Assembly: GCA_949825045.1 (NCBI GenBank)
Contig: OX463829.1
Coordinates: 30,443,715-30,507,714 of the forward strand
DNA length: 64,000 nucleotides
Source: Argyresthia goedartella
Taxonomy: Eukaryota > Arthropoda > Insecta > Lepidoptera > Argyresthiidae
Direction: 5' to 3'
Each line of letters opens with the position of its first letter. Position 1 is the stretch's first letter. The notes below the pieces were generated by a model. The model worked only from the letters and a program-made list of their open reading frames with translations. It was not told where the DNA came from and did no database searches. Below are positions 1 through 9,749 of this stretch, in pieces. A program made the position numbers and the translations under genes.

Positions 1-625
1 AACGAGGACCTTTCATTCACGAATAAAATAACACATTTTAAGATCGTTTGATAAGATTCCCGTTGGAGTGCACGAATCTGGATTGTACCGAAAAAAACCG
101 ACGCATCCGGAAAGGTGAAATGGTGACTCGTTGTAGAGTTTCGCAAATTGAATGAAAAAATGATTGAAGATCCAATCCCTAACATCACTAATATCCTAGA
201 CAAACTCGGCGAATGTAACTATTTTTCCTGCATAGATCAGGCATCAGGTTTTTTCAAGAAACTCCAACACATTCATAAAACAGGTTTCACCGTAGAGCAT
301 GGTCATTTAGAGTTCCTTAGAATGCTCATTGGCTTGAAAAAATCTCTGTTCACGTTTCAAAGTGTCATGGACAATGTCCTGCGAGGACTTCAAAATACTA
401 TTTGTCTAGTTTACTTACTTAGATGATATCCTTGTATCTGCCACATTCCTTCAAGAACATATATTCAATCTGAAAAAGGTCTTCTAACGTCTCAGAGAGT
501 CAAATTTCAAAATACAAACAGATAAATCCGAATTTCTGAAACACGAAACTCCATAACTAGGCCATGTTATCACCAGAGAAGGTATCAAACCCAACCCCGA
601 TAAGATCAGTGCTATCCACCAAGGA
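1..625 (+). pseudogene. Ty3/gypsy-type pol (reverse transcriptase) remnant
   Basis: The translation contains the order of motifs typical of a 17.6/297-like gypsy RT: a V-PKK-like start near 85-110, FRKLNEKMIED near 135-165, PNITNILDKLG, FLRMLIGLKKSLFTFQSVMDNVLRGL (positions 310-390), then the DDIL of the active site just after a frameshift (about 420), and GHVITREGIKPNPDKI near 560-610. Two or more frame changes and degenerate residues show it is dead. It starts before the window and is cut near 625. Family assignment is from motifs only. Confidence 0.75.
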
Positions 626-878
626 AATAAAAGGTTTCATTTTATTCTTTTCCAAGTAATTCAAATTAGTTCATAAGACCAATAAATATGTCAAAGGGTC
701 AATCAATCAATTTTGGCCTTTAACATCTATAACAGATGATCTAAGCGGCGTCCGAGGTACATGCTCGCTCGTGACTATACAGTCCGATCCTAGAGCGGCA
801 GACACATCCACACGCACGAAACACATGTTGTGTCGCTGCTGATGCTGGTGGTGCATGTGGACTGGGTGGTGGCGCATG

Positions 879-1112
879 TTATTTCGCTCTTTTTACTGCC
901 AGAGAATCGAACCAGGCCCTGTCGTGAGCTGAGCGACCTTCCGCCACGACTCTCCTCCAAGTTTCTCGGACAGCGATGACCTCTTCCCACCTGTTGGTTT
1001 CGATTTGAAACGCGGACATGTCGCGTTTGACATAGTTCTTGAAACGCAACTGGTCTCTTGGCGTGCGCGTTATTGTGTACGTGGAGATTCTACAGAAAGG
1101 AGGTGTTGACAA
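879..1112 (-). pseudogene. LINE ORF2 C-terminal fragment (RTE-like)
   Basis: The minus-strand frame reads LRFKNYVKRDMSAFQIETNRWEEVIAVRETWRRVV and then AHDRAWFDSLA. This is the tail found at the C terminus of many animal LINE ORF2 proteins (L-FKDVVKRDM--F-I---WE pattern). It is an orphan piece with no RT domain beside it. Sequence on both sides (626-878) shows nothing else I recognise. Confidence 0.55.
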
Positions 1113-1320
1113 ATCTCTTCAAAAAAGTGCTCAGTGAAGGCATTACTCCGAAATCGTGGAACAATGCCGTAGTCACGATTTTACATAAAAAGGGTGACTA
1201 AGCGAAACTGTCAAATTATCGCCCCATCAGCCTCCTTTTTCAAGCTTATAAGCTGTACTCGAAGGTCCTCTGCAACAGGCTGACTCTAGACCTGGAAGAG
1301 TACCAACCTGTCGAACAACC
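1108..1320 (+). pseudogene. RTE-like LINE reverse transcriptase fragment
   Basis: The plus strand encodes LFKKVLSEGITPKSWNNAVVTILHKKGD, an in-frame stop, then LSNYRPISLL and KLYSKVLCNRLT. These are RT blocks 0-2 of an RTE/BovB-like LINE. The fragment ends abruptly at about 1320 against a different, Jockey-like RT (QGSILGPFLFLVYMNDLP), so a fusion or deletion junction lies there. Confidence 0.6.
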
Positions 1321-3003
1321 CAGGGTTCTATCTTAGGTCCGTTCCTTTTCTTAGTGTACATGAATGACCTGCCTTATATGGTGGAAAAAATGACTCAGAT
1401 TGTTCTATTTGCTGATGACACATCTATTATTTTCAAGGTGAAAAGACAAGAAGAAATTCTAGACGACGCAAATAGTACACTCTCTCATGTGTTAAGTTGG
1501 TTCAATGTAAACAACCTGTTATTAAACTCAAAGAAGACTAAGGGGCGATTGTTCCAGCCCCAGATAAAGAGTCGGATAACTATCAAGGGAACATTTTTAC
1601 CTAGCTGTTTATCATTCTGATAGTAAGTCGCTCATTTTTCAATGGTCATTTATTCCTTAGTTAGCTATCTGACCTTTTTATTTCAATCCTGGCAATCCGA
1701 ACTCAGAGAGATGAAACAAATATATAGAAAACAGTGGTAGTGGAGCAGGACAGACTATCGTCATAATTTCCCGTCATTTGCAAGATGGCGTCTCAAGCAA
1801 CAGCTGATTTCAATCAACGTGGTGATTACTTCCTCTGAGTTTATTTTTTGGTAACATTTAGTTTGGATCGTCGATATTGTGATTTTATTTACTGAAATTT
1901 GCAATGGAATCTCAAAAAAGTGTATTAAAAAGAGAGCCAAGTTGTCAATTGTATCAAATACATCCATAGCTATTCGCCAAATCCGTAGGAACGTGGTATA
2001 ATAATCAGTAACAGAAAAATTACTAGAAATAACCAATGGAAATAACCTCAAACTGCTCAAACCAAACCAAATAAACCAAGTGACATATGACTTTTGGTGA
2101 CAGACAACTACTTTATTCTACTGAATACAGTTATCTGGCCGTTGAAGAGGCGGATAGATTTATTCCTCTGATAGCAAAGTTATTTCACTGCTATATCCTA
2201 CCCGACGATTGAAAAATTCAGTTTATTGTTAACTGTCGAATAAACAGACAGATAGACTATCTGCCTGTTTATCTGGGGATGGAGCAATCGCCCCTAAATG
2301 TATCAAATTTTGTTTGCCTAATGTACGACAGGTTGAAAGCAGTGTTAGAATAGGATCTGAAAGATTGGACCTCGTTGAAGACACAATCTTTCTCGGAATC
2401 ACTATAGATTCGAAACTTCAATGGGGTCCTCACATAACTAATCTCGCACGAAGACTTAGCTCAGCCGCTTTTGCGGTCAGACAAATCAGATATCTTACAG
2501 ATGTTGAAACTGCCAGATTGGTTAACTTTAGTTATTTTCACAGTATTATGTCTTATGGAATATTGCTCTGGGGGAGAGCAGCAGATATAAATACGATATT
2601 TTTCTTACAAAAAAGGGCGATCAGGGCGATATATCAATTAGATGCTAGAGAATCATTAAGAGAAAAATTCAAAGAAATTAATATACTTACGATTACCTGT
2701 CAATATATATACAAGAAAATATCATGCATGTAAGAAAAAACATAGCTTTATTTAAAATTGTAGGTGATAGCCATACAATTAATACTAGAAATAAAAATAG
2801 GTTAGCACTACCATTATTTAGACTAAGTAAAGTAGGCACATCATTCATGGGGCACTGTATTCGCTTCTACAATAAAATACCACAGGAATCATTGATCCTT
2901 CCTGAAAAGAGGTTCAAAAACTATGTTAAAAATGAGCTGATAAGAAAGTCCTATTATAGTATTAAGGAATACTTAGATGACAAAACTGCATGGTCCATAC
3001 CAT
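1321..3003 (+). pseudogene. Jockey-like LINE ORF2 fragment, split by a MITE
   Basis: The fragment starts inside RT at QGSILGPFLFLVYMNDLP and has LFADDTSIIF (catalytic FADD). It runs to NNLLLNSKKTK, is interrupted by the MITE at 1542-2294, and resumes at KCIKFCLPNV with the RT thumb and C-terminal region (LVNFSYFHSIMSYGILLWG, LQKRAIRAIYQLD). A frameshift near 2725 joins it to HVRKNIALFKI and GHCIRFYNKIP, ending at YLDDKTAW. It is truncated at the 5' end and non-functional. Similar C-terminal strings recur in the LINEs at 4.3, 9-12 and 14-17 kb. Confidence 0.8.
1542..2294. mobile_element. PIF/Harbinger-type MITE, 753 bp, TAA duplication
   Basis: The element begins ggggcgattgttccagcccc and ends as the near-perfect inverse (ggggatggagcaatcgcccc). 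It is flanked by TAA at 1539-1541 and 2295-2297. Removing it and one TAA restores the LINE reading frame across the codons for KTKCIKF, which proves the insertion. A 3-bp TWA duplication with G-rich inverted repeats is the mark of PIF/Harbinger. Inside, several cagataga/tatctg-like subterminal inverted repeats occur, but no transposase is recognisable; the 99-codon minus-strand ORF looks like chance. Confidence 0.8.
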
Positions 3004-3683
3004 CTCAGCGCGCTATTCGTCGAGGGGCGATGGATCAAGTCTATCACTTCAAATACGGACCCAACAAGACTGCATTCAGAGGCTTATATACTTACAAGAG
3101 ATAGATGGAACGTGCAAACCCACGCCAAGGAGGCTCTACTAAAGTTGGACGATACTCACTATGCTGATTCACTACTCAAACCTACCAAGGTGCAACTTAG
3201 CTGTCAAGAGGAGCAACACGTCAAATTATAAGGCAGCTACGTCGTCACTATCCCTCAACATTGCTATTTGAAGACACCCGAATTCGTTATTGTAGACATC
3301 AACAACAAGATTCGAGAACAGCTGCTGAAAATTATGTCATTACCCCTGAAGACTTTCAAATCTGCTGATAGAACAATCCTGAAATTGAACTCGATTAATT
3401 TAAATAACCTTAATTCAGTTCTGAAGGAATTGAAGCTTCAGAAGAAGATAAGAAAGCCGCAATATTTTCACTCGAAGTATGAAAATAATCGTTAGACTAA
3501 TAGGGGAGGTGTTATATTGGGCTCACTGTACTTTCATGTCATATTTAGCTTACTGTAATTTCTTTGTTGTAATGTTCGATGGTTATGCGATTGCAACAAA
3601 ATCAATCAGTAAATTATTAAAATACACTATTAGCCGATCTGCATTGCTATTTATCATCCTCACTTCATTCAAGCGATATACGA
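3004..3683 (+). other. Unclassified retroelement remnant with a possible 3' LTR
   Basis: Short broken frames (including one reading RQLRRHYPSTLLFED and R-RQQQ, weakly gag-like) run to about 3495. At 3500-3510 a purine-rich tract (aataggggagg) directly precedes tgttatattggg, the order expected for a polypurine tract followed by an LTR start. If so, the LTR would run from about 3511 to about 3683, where a LINE fragment begins. No matching second LTR is in the window, so this stays tentative. Confidence 0.3.
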
Positions 3684-5640
3684 GTTAATCGTTTACGGCA
3701 AAATCAGTCCACAGATTGCACCCTATCTGTGCGACTCACAACACGGATTCAGGAGCCGTCGCTCAGTAACCACCCATTTTTGACATTATGTCAGATGTGG
3801 TCGAGATGGTATCGGAGCGCCTGCATCGGGGATGTCAGGTGGACGTCGCCTATCTGGACTTCCGTAAGGAGTTCGATAGAGTCGATATCGACGTCCTTAT
3901 GAAGAAATTGTGTACCATTTGGATTTGCCCCTCGGCTGTTGGTCTTCTTTGCTGACTACCTGAAAAACCACCAACAATATGTGCGACACGCCATTTTTTA
4001 ATCTCAGCCATACCACACACGGTCGGGCGTTACCTTAGACTTTATTCTTGGTCAGTTGTTATTTATCATTATGATAAACTACCTGGAATCTAAACTAAAA
4101 CACGCTAAATGCCCATAGTAAGCTGATGGTCTGAAACTGGTACTTCCCGTGAAGTCAGAGGTGCATTGTAGGCTACTACAGAAAGATCTAGATGCGGTTC
4201 ATCGAAGAAGTGTGAGAAAAAAAACTCCTATTCAATACTGAGAAGTGTTGTGTAATGTCCTTCACGCGCTCTTTTCGGCCTATAGTCAATTGGTTTAGTG
4301 CTAATAATCTTTTACTGAACAATAACAAAACTAAATGTATTCGGTTTATACTCCCCAATGTTGAACAAGTCTCGGCTTATGTTAATGTTAAAGGTGAAAA
4401 TTTATAAATTGTAGATAGCACGGTATTCCTAGGAATCACCTTAGATAATAAGCTTCAGTGGGGCCCACAGTTAGATAAGCTATCAAAAAAACTCAGTTCC
4501 GCAGTTTATGCAGTTAAAAAAATCCGTCTTTTTACGGACGTGGAAACAGCTAGACTAGTTTACTTCAGTTACTTCCATAGCATTATGTCTTACGGCATAC
4601 TGCTGTGGGGGAACGCTGCAGACATTAACATAATATTTGTGCTGCAAAAAAGGGCTGTTCGTGCAATCTACAATGTGGGTACCAGAGAGTCACTGCGTTG
4701 TAAATTTAAGGAAATTAACATTATGACAGTGCCGTGTCATAATGTCATATTTATGAAAACCTAATGTACGTCCACAAAAATAATGATAAATATCCTAAGA
4801 ATAGCGACAGGCACAATGTCAACACTAGAAATAGGAATAAACTAGCTATACCTACTACTAGGCTCCATAAGGTTAATGTATCTTTTAAAGGGCACTGTAT
4901 TCGCTTTTACAACAAAATACCGACTGAGTTACAAGAATTGTCTGTAAATAAATTAAAAATTTTGTTAAAAATCACTTATGTAAAAAAGGTTACTACAAAA
5001 TATCAGATTAAGTAGAAGACAAGAAAGTTTGGGAAGGTGTTTGGTCCAATTCTGTAAAAAATAACGTATAAAGCTGGAGGTTTCTAGTCGCCTCTTTGCC
5101 TCCAGCATCTAAAACATTGAGGTGATGGAATTCAAATTGAGTTCTATATTTCCCTGTACCTTATACATGTGTTAGTTTAAGATTTGACATTCTCCAAATG
5201 TTACCTATGTGTTTCTTATGAAAATAAACTCTTTTTGAAGTTTGAATTTGAATTTGAATATTAGCGCAATGTATGCACTCGGCACGGAGTTCAAATCGAG
5301 AGAATTAAATGAAGGAACTCGGTGTTACGTTCGACCCTAAACTCACATTCCATGAGCAGATGAGCACATTGGCCAAGGAATGATGAAGATTAGGGTTTGT
5401 GATACGGTATAGTAAGGGATATTATCATTTGGGTGTGGTCCAGCTTCTCTTCCGGCCCTAGTGAGATCCAAACTTGAATCTAGCTCGGATGTTTGGAATC
5501 CACGTGGAAGCTCTTAAGTCATTATGCTCGAGAATGTACACAAAGCTTTTTTACGACACCTATGCAAGAAGAAATTCGGATACTACCCTTACCTATATCC
5601 ATCCGCTTTTATAGGTCCTTACATATGAAATTGGCGTTTC
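3684..5640 (+). pseudogene. Old LINE reverse transcriptase remnant, interrupted
   Basis: The left part (3684-4280) reads KISPQIAPYLCDSQHGFRSRRSVTT, CQVDVAYLDFRKEFDRVD (RT motif A region) and, with several frameshifts, DGLKLVLPVKSE. The right part (about 5265-5640) reads ELGVTFDPKLTFHEQM, LVRSKLESSSDVWNP and HKAFLRHLCKKKFGYYPY, the C-terminal part of the same kind of protein. A younger Jockey-like fragment (4281-5265) separates them. The family differs from the Jockey-like copies nearby. It is heavily decayed. Confidence 0.6.
4281..5265 (+). mobile_element. 5'-truncated Jockey-like LINE 3' end
   Basis: It starts at the RT segment NWFSANNLLLNNNKTKCIRF, continues through STVFLGITLDNKLQWGP, LVYFSYFHSIMSYGILLWG and GHCIRFYNKIPTE, and has a 3'UTR ending in a tttgaatttgaatttgaa tail at about 5240-5260. 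One in-frame stop (near 4405) and frame changes near 4760 and 4985 make it dead. The 3'UTR holds an 8-bp hairpin, gctggagg (5073-5080) with cctccagc (5099-5106). The copy sits inside the older LINE remnant at 3684-5640. Confidence 0.7.
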
Positions 5641-5689
5641 GCCGTACTGGCCACTTTGATCTCAAATATCTCCTCTATGGTTAGGAATT

Positions 5690-7310
5690 CTAAATTCAAA
5701 TTTATACAGCTATTTACTCATGTATTTGTGTTTCTAAAATTATAATTTATTTGTTTTTTCCTTAATTGTTTTTTTTTTGCGTCACTCAGCTTACAAAATG
5801 GAAAAATTTAAATATCGCGTTATTTACGAGTATGAGTTCTACCGTGGCACCAGTGCTGCAGAAACGGCTCGAAGGATTAATGATGTGTATGGCAACGGTG
5901 CCGCAATAGAAAACACAGTGCGTTTTTGGTTCCAACGTTTTCATTCTGGAAACTTCGACCTGCAGAACAAGCCCCGTGGACGGCCGGAGACCAAAGTTAA
6001 TAATGAAGAATTGAAGGCTATTTTGGAAGCGGATCCATCGCAAACCAGCTAACTCGGACGGAAGCTGCAGGCTGCGGTGTTAGTGAAAAAACTGTTTTAG
6101 TCCACTTGAAGCAAATTGGGAAATGAAAAAGCTTGAAAGGTGGGTACCTCACGAACTGAGTGAAGCAAATCAACAAACGCGCGTTGACTGCTGCGTTGCA
6201 TTACTCACCCGGCACAATAATGAAAGGATTTTAAATCGAATCATTACCTGTTATGAAAAATGGATCCTGTACGATGATCGGAAGTGCTCATCGCAATGGC
6301 TGAACCCTGCCAAACCAGCCAAACCATGCCACAAGCGAAAATGGACTCCAAAAAAGTTAATTGTGAGCGTTTGGTGGATTAGTGCTGGTGTCGTTCACTA
6401 CAGCTTTCTTAAATCTGGCAAGACAATTACGGCAGATGTCTATTGTCAGCAACTGCAAATCATGATGGAAAAGCTAGCTGCTAAACAACCGAGGCTGGTC
6501 AATCGCTCTAGGCCACTGCTGCTTCATGATAACGCTAGACCACACACTGCACAACAGATGGCTACCATATTAGAGGAGCTTGAATTGGAATGTATAAGAT
6601 ATCCACCGTACTCTCCGGACATTGCTCCAACAGATTACCATTTTTTTCGAAATTTGGATAACTTCTTGAAAGGGAAAACATTCAACTCCGATGGGGCAGT
6701 CCAAACCGCCTTCAAAGATTTTATTGATTCCATCCGAATGTTTTTTTTTAGTAAAGGGATCGATGAACTACCTATGAGATGGCAAAAGTGTATAGATAGC
6801 TATTTCTAAAGCTTACTACAGTATTAAAGAGTACATAGACGATAAAAATGCTTGGGACTGAATTGTTCTAATTAATTGTGAGCATCCTCACTGCCAGAGT
6901 TTCTTTTACAGGACACTTGGAAGCCTTTTACACCTCCAAAGATTAATTTAATTATACAACTCTTGACTGTGGGGACCATTTACATCTCCTATTATCATTG
7001 TATTATTGACTAAAGAGACTACACATCTCTGTTATTTATATTTTAATTATTTTATTATGACATTTGAGACTCTTTACATCTCTCAGAAACAATAATTAAG
7101 TACTTTTTTTTTTCTGATAATATGATAATAATACCAAATGTTCTGTAAAAAATGAAATGAAATGACATGTGAAAGTGCCCTTGTGACCTATTTACAGAAT
7201 AAACGTTTTGAGTTTTGAGTTTTTTGAGTTTTATGGTACATACTTTGATTAAATAAATATATTATATTAAAAAAAAAAACGACTTTATGTTCCTCCCATG
7301 CAAAACGACA
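5690..7310 (+). pseudogene. mariner (DD34D) transposase pseudogene
   Basis: The N-terminal helix-turn-helix part is at 5777-6052 (YEFYRGTSAAETARRI, ENTVRFWFQRFHSGNFD, GRP). The catalytic part is at 6123-6803 with the signature WVPHELSE. The second and third catalytic aspartates are present in LLLHDNARPH and YSPDIAPTDYHFF, with 34 residues between them (DD34D). The first aspartate, normally in a DEKW context, is replaced: the sequence reads ITCYEKWILYDD. There is a frameshift near 6050 and an in-frame TGA at about 6124. A Jockey tail interrupts the last codons at 6804-7231; the remaining 3' end follows to about 7310. Exact TIRs were not resolved. Confidence 0.8.
6804..7231 (+). mobile_element. 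428-bp Jockey-like LINE tail inserted in the mariner
   Basis: It encodes KAYYSIKEYIDDKNAWD and a stop, the very C terminus of a Jockey-like ORF2, followed by a 3'UTR and a tail of gttttgagttttgag repeats. Mariner sequence resumes at tatggtacat. Comparison with the uninterrupted copy at about 9650 (gatagctatggtacat) defines the insertion, with at most 3 bp (tat) shared at both ends. Confidence 0.75.
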
Positions 7311-7339
7311 ATTTAATATGTAAGGACCTAATTTTATTT

Positions 7340-9305
7340 TAATTAATAATTTTAATACCTAATTTTGAAATATTCGAGAAAATGATGGAGGAAGCCCTCA
7401 TTAAACTTTGTAATAACAGAAAAAAATATATTTGTGGCGACTTTAATGTAGATCTGCTTGTAGATACAACACTGAACCGACGATCAATAACTCTGTTCAA
7501 ATCATTTAATTTATGTCATGTATTTCTACAGCCGACTAGAATTACACTTACCAGCCCAACTTGCTTAGATAACGTTTTTTTGTGACTGTGCATTCACAAG
7601 TAAAAATATAATTAACTGTTTACCATCCGATCACAGTGGTCAAACAGTTTCATTCCAAATTACTAGTGAAAATAAGATCCATCATTTTATAGGCCATCCC
7701 ATAGACTAGAGATGTATATGAATAACTTAGATATGGGTTTGCCAGTACCGGATTTTGATGAACAGAACCCGAACAAAATCTATTTTGACTTCTTCAACAT
7801 TATTCAAACAGAATTCAATACAGTTTTTAAATTAAAGAAAGTCAGTGCCAACAACGGTAAATCTAAATTTAATGACTGGGCAACATTTGGAATTTGTAAA
7901 AGTAGAGCTATCTTGTATGACCTTTATGAACAAAAAACCTATAACTTTAATATAAAATTTCATGACTATGTTAAAAAATATTCCAAAACTTTCAAGTTGG
8001 TTTGTAGAACTGCAAAAACTTTACACATTAATAGAAAAATACAAAATTCAAATAATAGAATGAAAACGGTTTGGCAAATCATAAACCGTGAAACTGGCAA
8101 AGTTATACCAAGGGATAATGATTTCTGCTTAAAGATAGGTGATGATGTTGTTAAATCCAACGCTAAGGTAGCTCGAGCTTTTGAAACATTCTTCACCAAT
8201 GCACCCTTACTCACAACAGAGCGTCTAAACTCATCTCCATATGAAGCAGAGGCTTTATTAAAAAATAGAACTAGCATCAGTAATGTAGATTTCAAATTTT
8301 ATCATGTATATCCCCAGGATATTGTCAAAAAGAATGGATTAATAACTAACTCAATAATACTTGTTATAGCCCCACACCTAGCTTATATATTTAATAAATG
8401 TGTTGATGATGGAGCTTTCCCAGACCTCATGAACCACAGTAAACTGATACCTCTGTTCAAGTCGGGAAACAAGGGTGATCCGTCAAATTTCAGACCAATA
8501 TCGGTTCTTCCAGCACTAAGTAAAAAATTTAAAAAGATTATACTCAATCAAATGCTCTCACACTTCAACCGTACAAAACAACTCCACGCCAAGCACTACG
8601 GTTTCACTAGGGGTAAATCGACTGCGGATGCAGGTATTACCCTTATATCTCATATTTATTCTGCATGGGAGGCCGCGCAGGATGCTATCGGTGTTTTTTG
8701 CGATCTGTCGAAGGCATTTGATTGTGTTGATCATGACACGCTACTAATGAAATTAAATCATTACGGAGTTAGAAATAAAGCGTTGGATCTACTAAGATCA
8801 TACCTAAGCAATAGAATTCAAAAGGCAGAAGTCAACGGCGTTAAATCTGATGGATCGGGGGTAAAAATTGGCGTTCCACAAGGTTCCATATTAGGCCCTT
8901 TCTTATTCCTGGTATATATTAACGATCTGCCTTTTATGGTGGAGAAATTGACTAACATAGTGTTGTTTGCTGATGATACTTCACTGGTCTTCAAAATTGA
9001 AAGACAAAAAGAAGATTTTGATGATGTCAATAGAGTATTATCTTTAACCTTGAATTGGTTCACAGTTAACAATTTATTGCTAAATGCTGGTAAAACCAAA
9101 TGTATCAAATTCTCACTTCCAAATGTCAGGCAAGTTGGGACCATTTTAGTGTTGGACAGCAATACGTTAGAATTAGTAAATGACACGAAGTTTCTTGGAA
9201 TAATCATTGATAACAAATTGCAGTGGGGACCCCACATAGATAAATTGACTGGTAAATTAAGTTCTGCGGCTTACGCTGTTAGGAACATCAGATAAAACAC
9301 GGATG
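7340..9305 (+). pseudogene. Jockey-like LINE ORF2, unit 1 (family J2)
   Basis: The copy is truncated at its 5' end inside the endonuclease, of which CGDFNVDLL, FLQPTRITLTSPTCLDNVF and SDHSGQ remain (7382-7660). A T7 run near 7580 shifts the frame and a stop follows near 7708. The RT frame is open from 7712 to 9295: NFRPISVLPALSK, FTRGKSTADAG, CDLSKAFDCVDHDTL (motif A), VPQGSILGPFLFLVYINDLP and LFADDTSLVF. About 14-20 codons after DIVK are missing compared with the 14-17 kb relative. A TAA after AVRNIR ends the frame. The rest of ORF2 is lost at the duplication junction. Confidence 0.85.
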
Positions 9306-9720
9306 TGCAAATCATGATGGAAAAGCTAGCTGCTAAACAACCGAGGCTGGTCAATCGCTCTAGGCCACTGCTGCTTCATGATAACGCTAGACCACACACT
9401 GCACAACAGATGGCTACCATATTAGAGGAGCTTGAATTGGAATGTATAAGATATCCACCGTACTCTCCGGACATTGCTCCAACAGATTACCATTTTTTTC
9501 GAAATTTGGATAACTTCTTGAAAGGGAAAACATTCAACTCCGATGGGGCAGTCCAAACCGCCTTCAAAGATTTTATTGATTCCATCCGAATGTTTTTTTT
9601 AGTAAAGGGATCGATGAACTACCTATGAGATGGCAAAAGTGTATAGATAGCTATGGTACATACTTTGATTAAATAAATATATTATATTTAAAAAAAAAAC
9701 GACTATGTTCCTCCCATGCA
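9306..9720 (+). pseudogene. mariner 3' fragment (duplicate)
   Basis: This repeats 6454-7310 without the Jockey insertion: LLLHDNARPH and YSPDIAPTDYHFF are both present, then the end of the transposase and the AT-rich 3' flank (tactttgattaaataaata). A T8 run replaces the T9 of the first copy, shifting the last codons. It is the left part of duplication unit 2. Confidence 0.85.
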
Positions 9721-9749
9721 AAACGACAATTTAATATGTAAGGACCTAA

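Noticed and set aside
1761..2060. 99-codon minus-strand frame inside the MITE as a transposase remnant
   Set aside because: No Harbinger or MYB/SANT motif; the element has the size and structure of a nonautonomous MITE.
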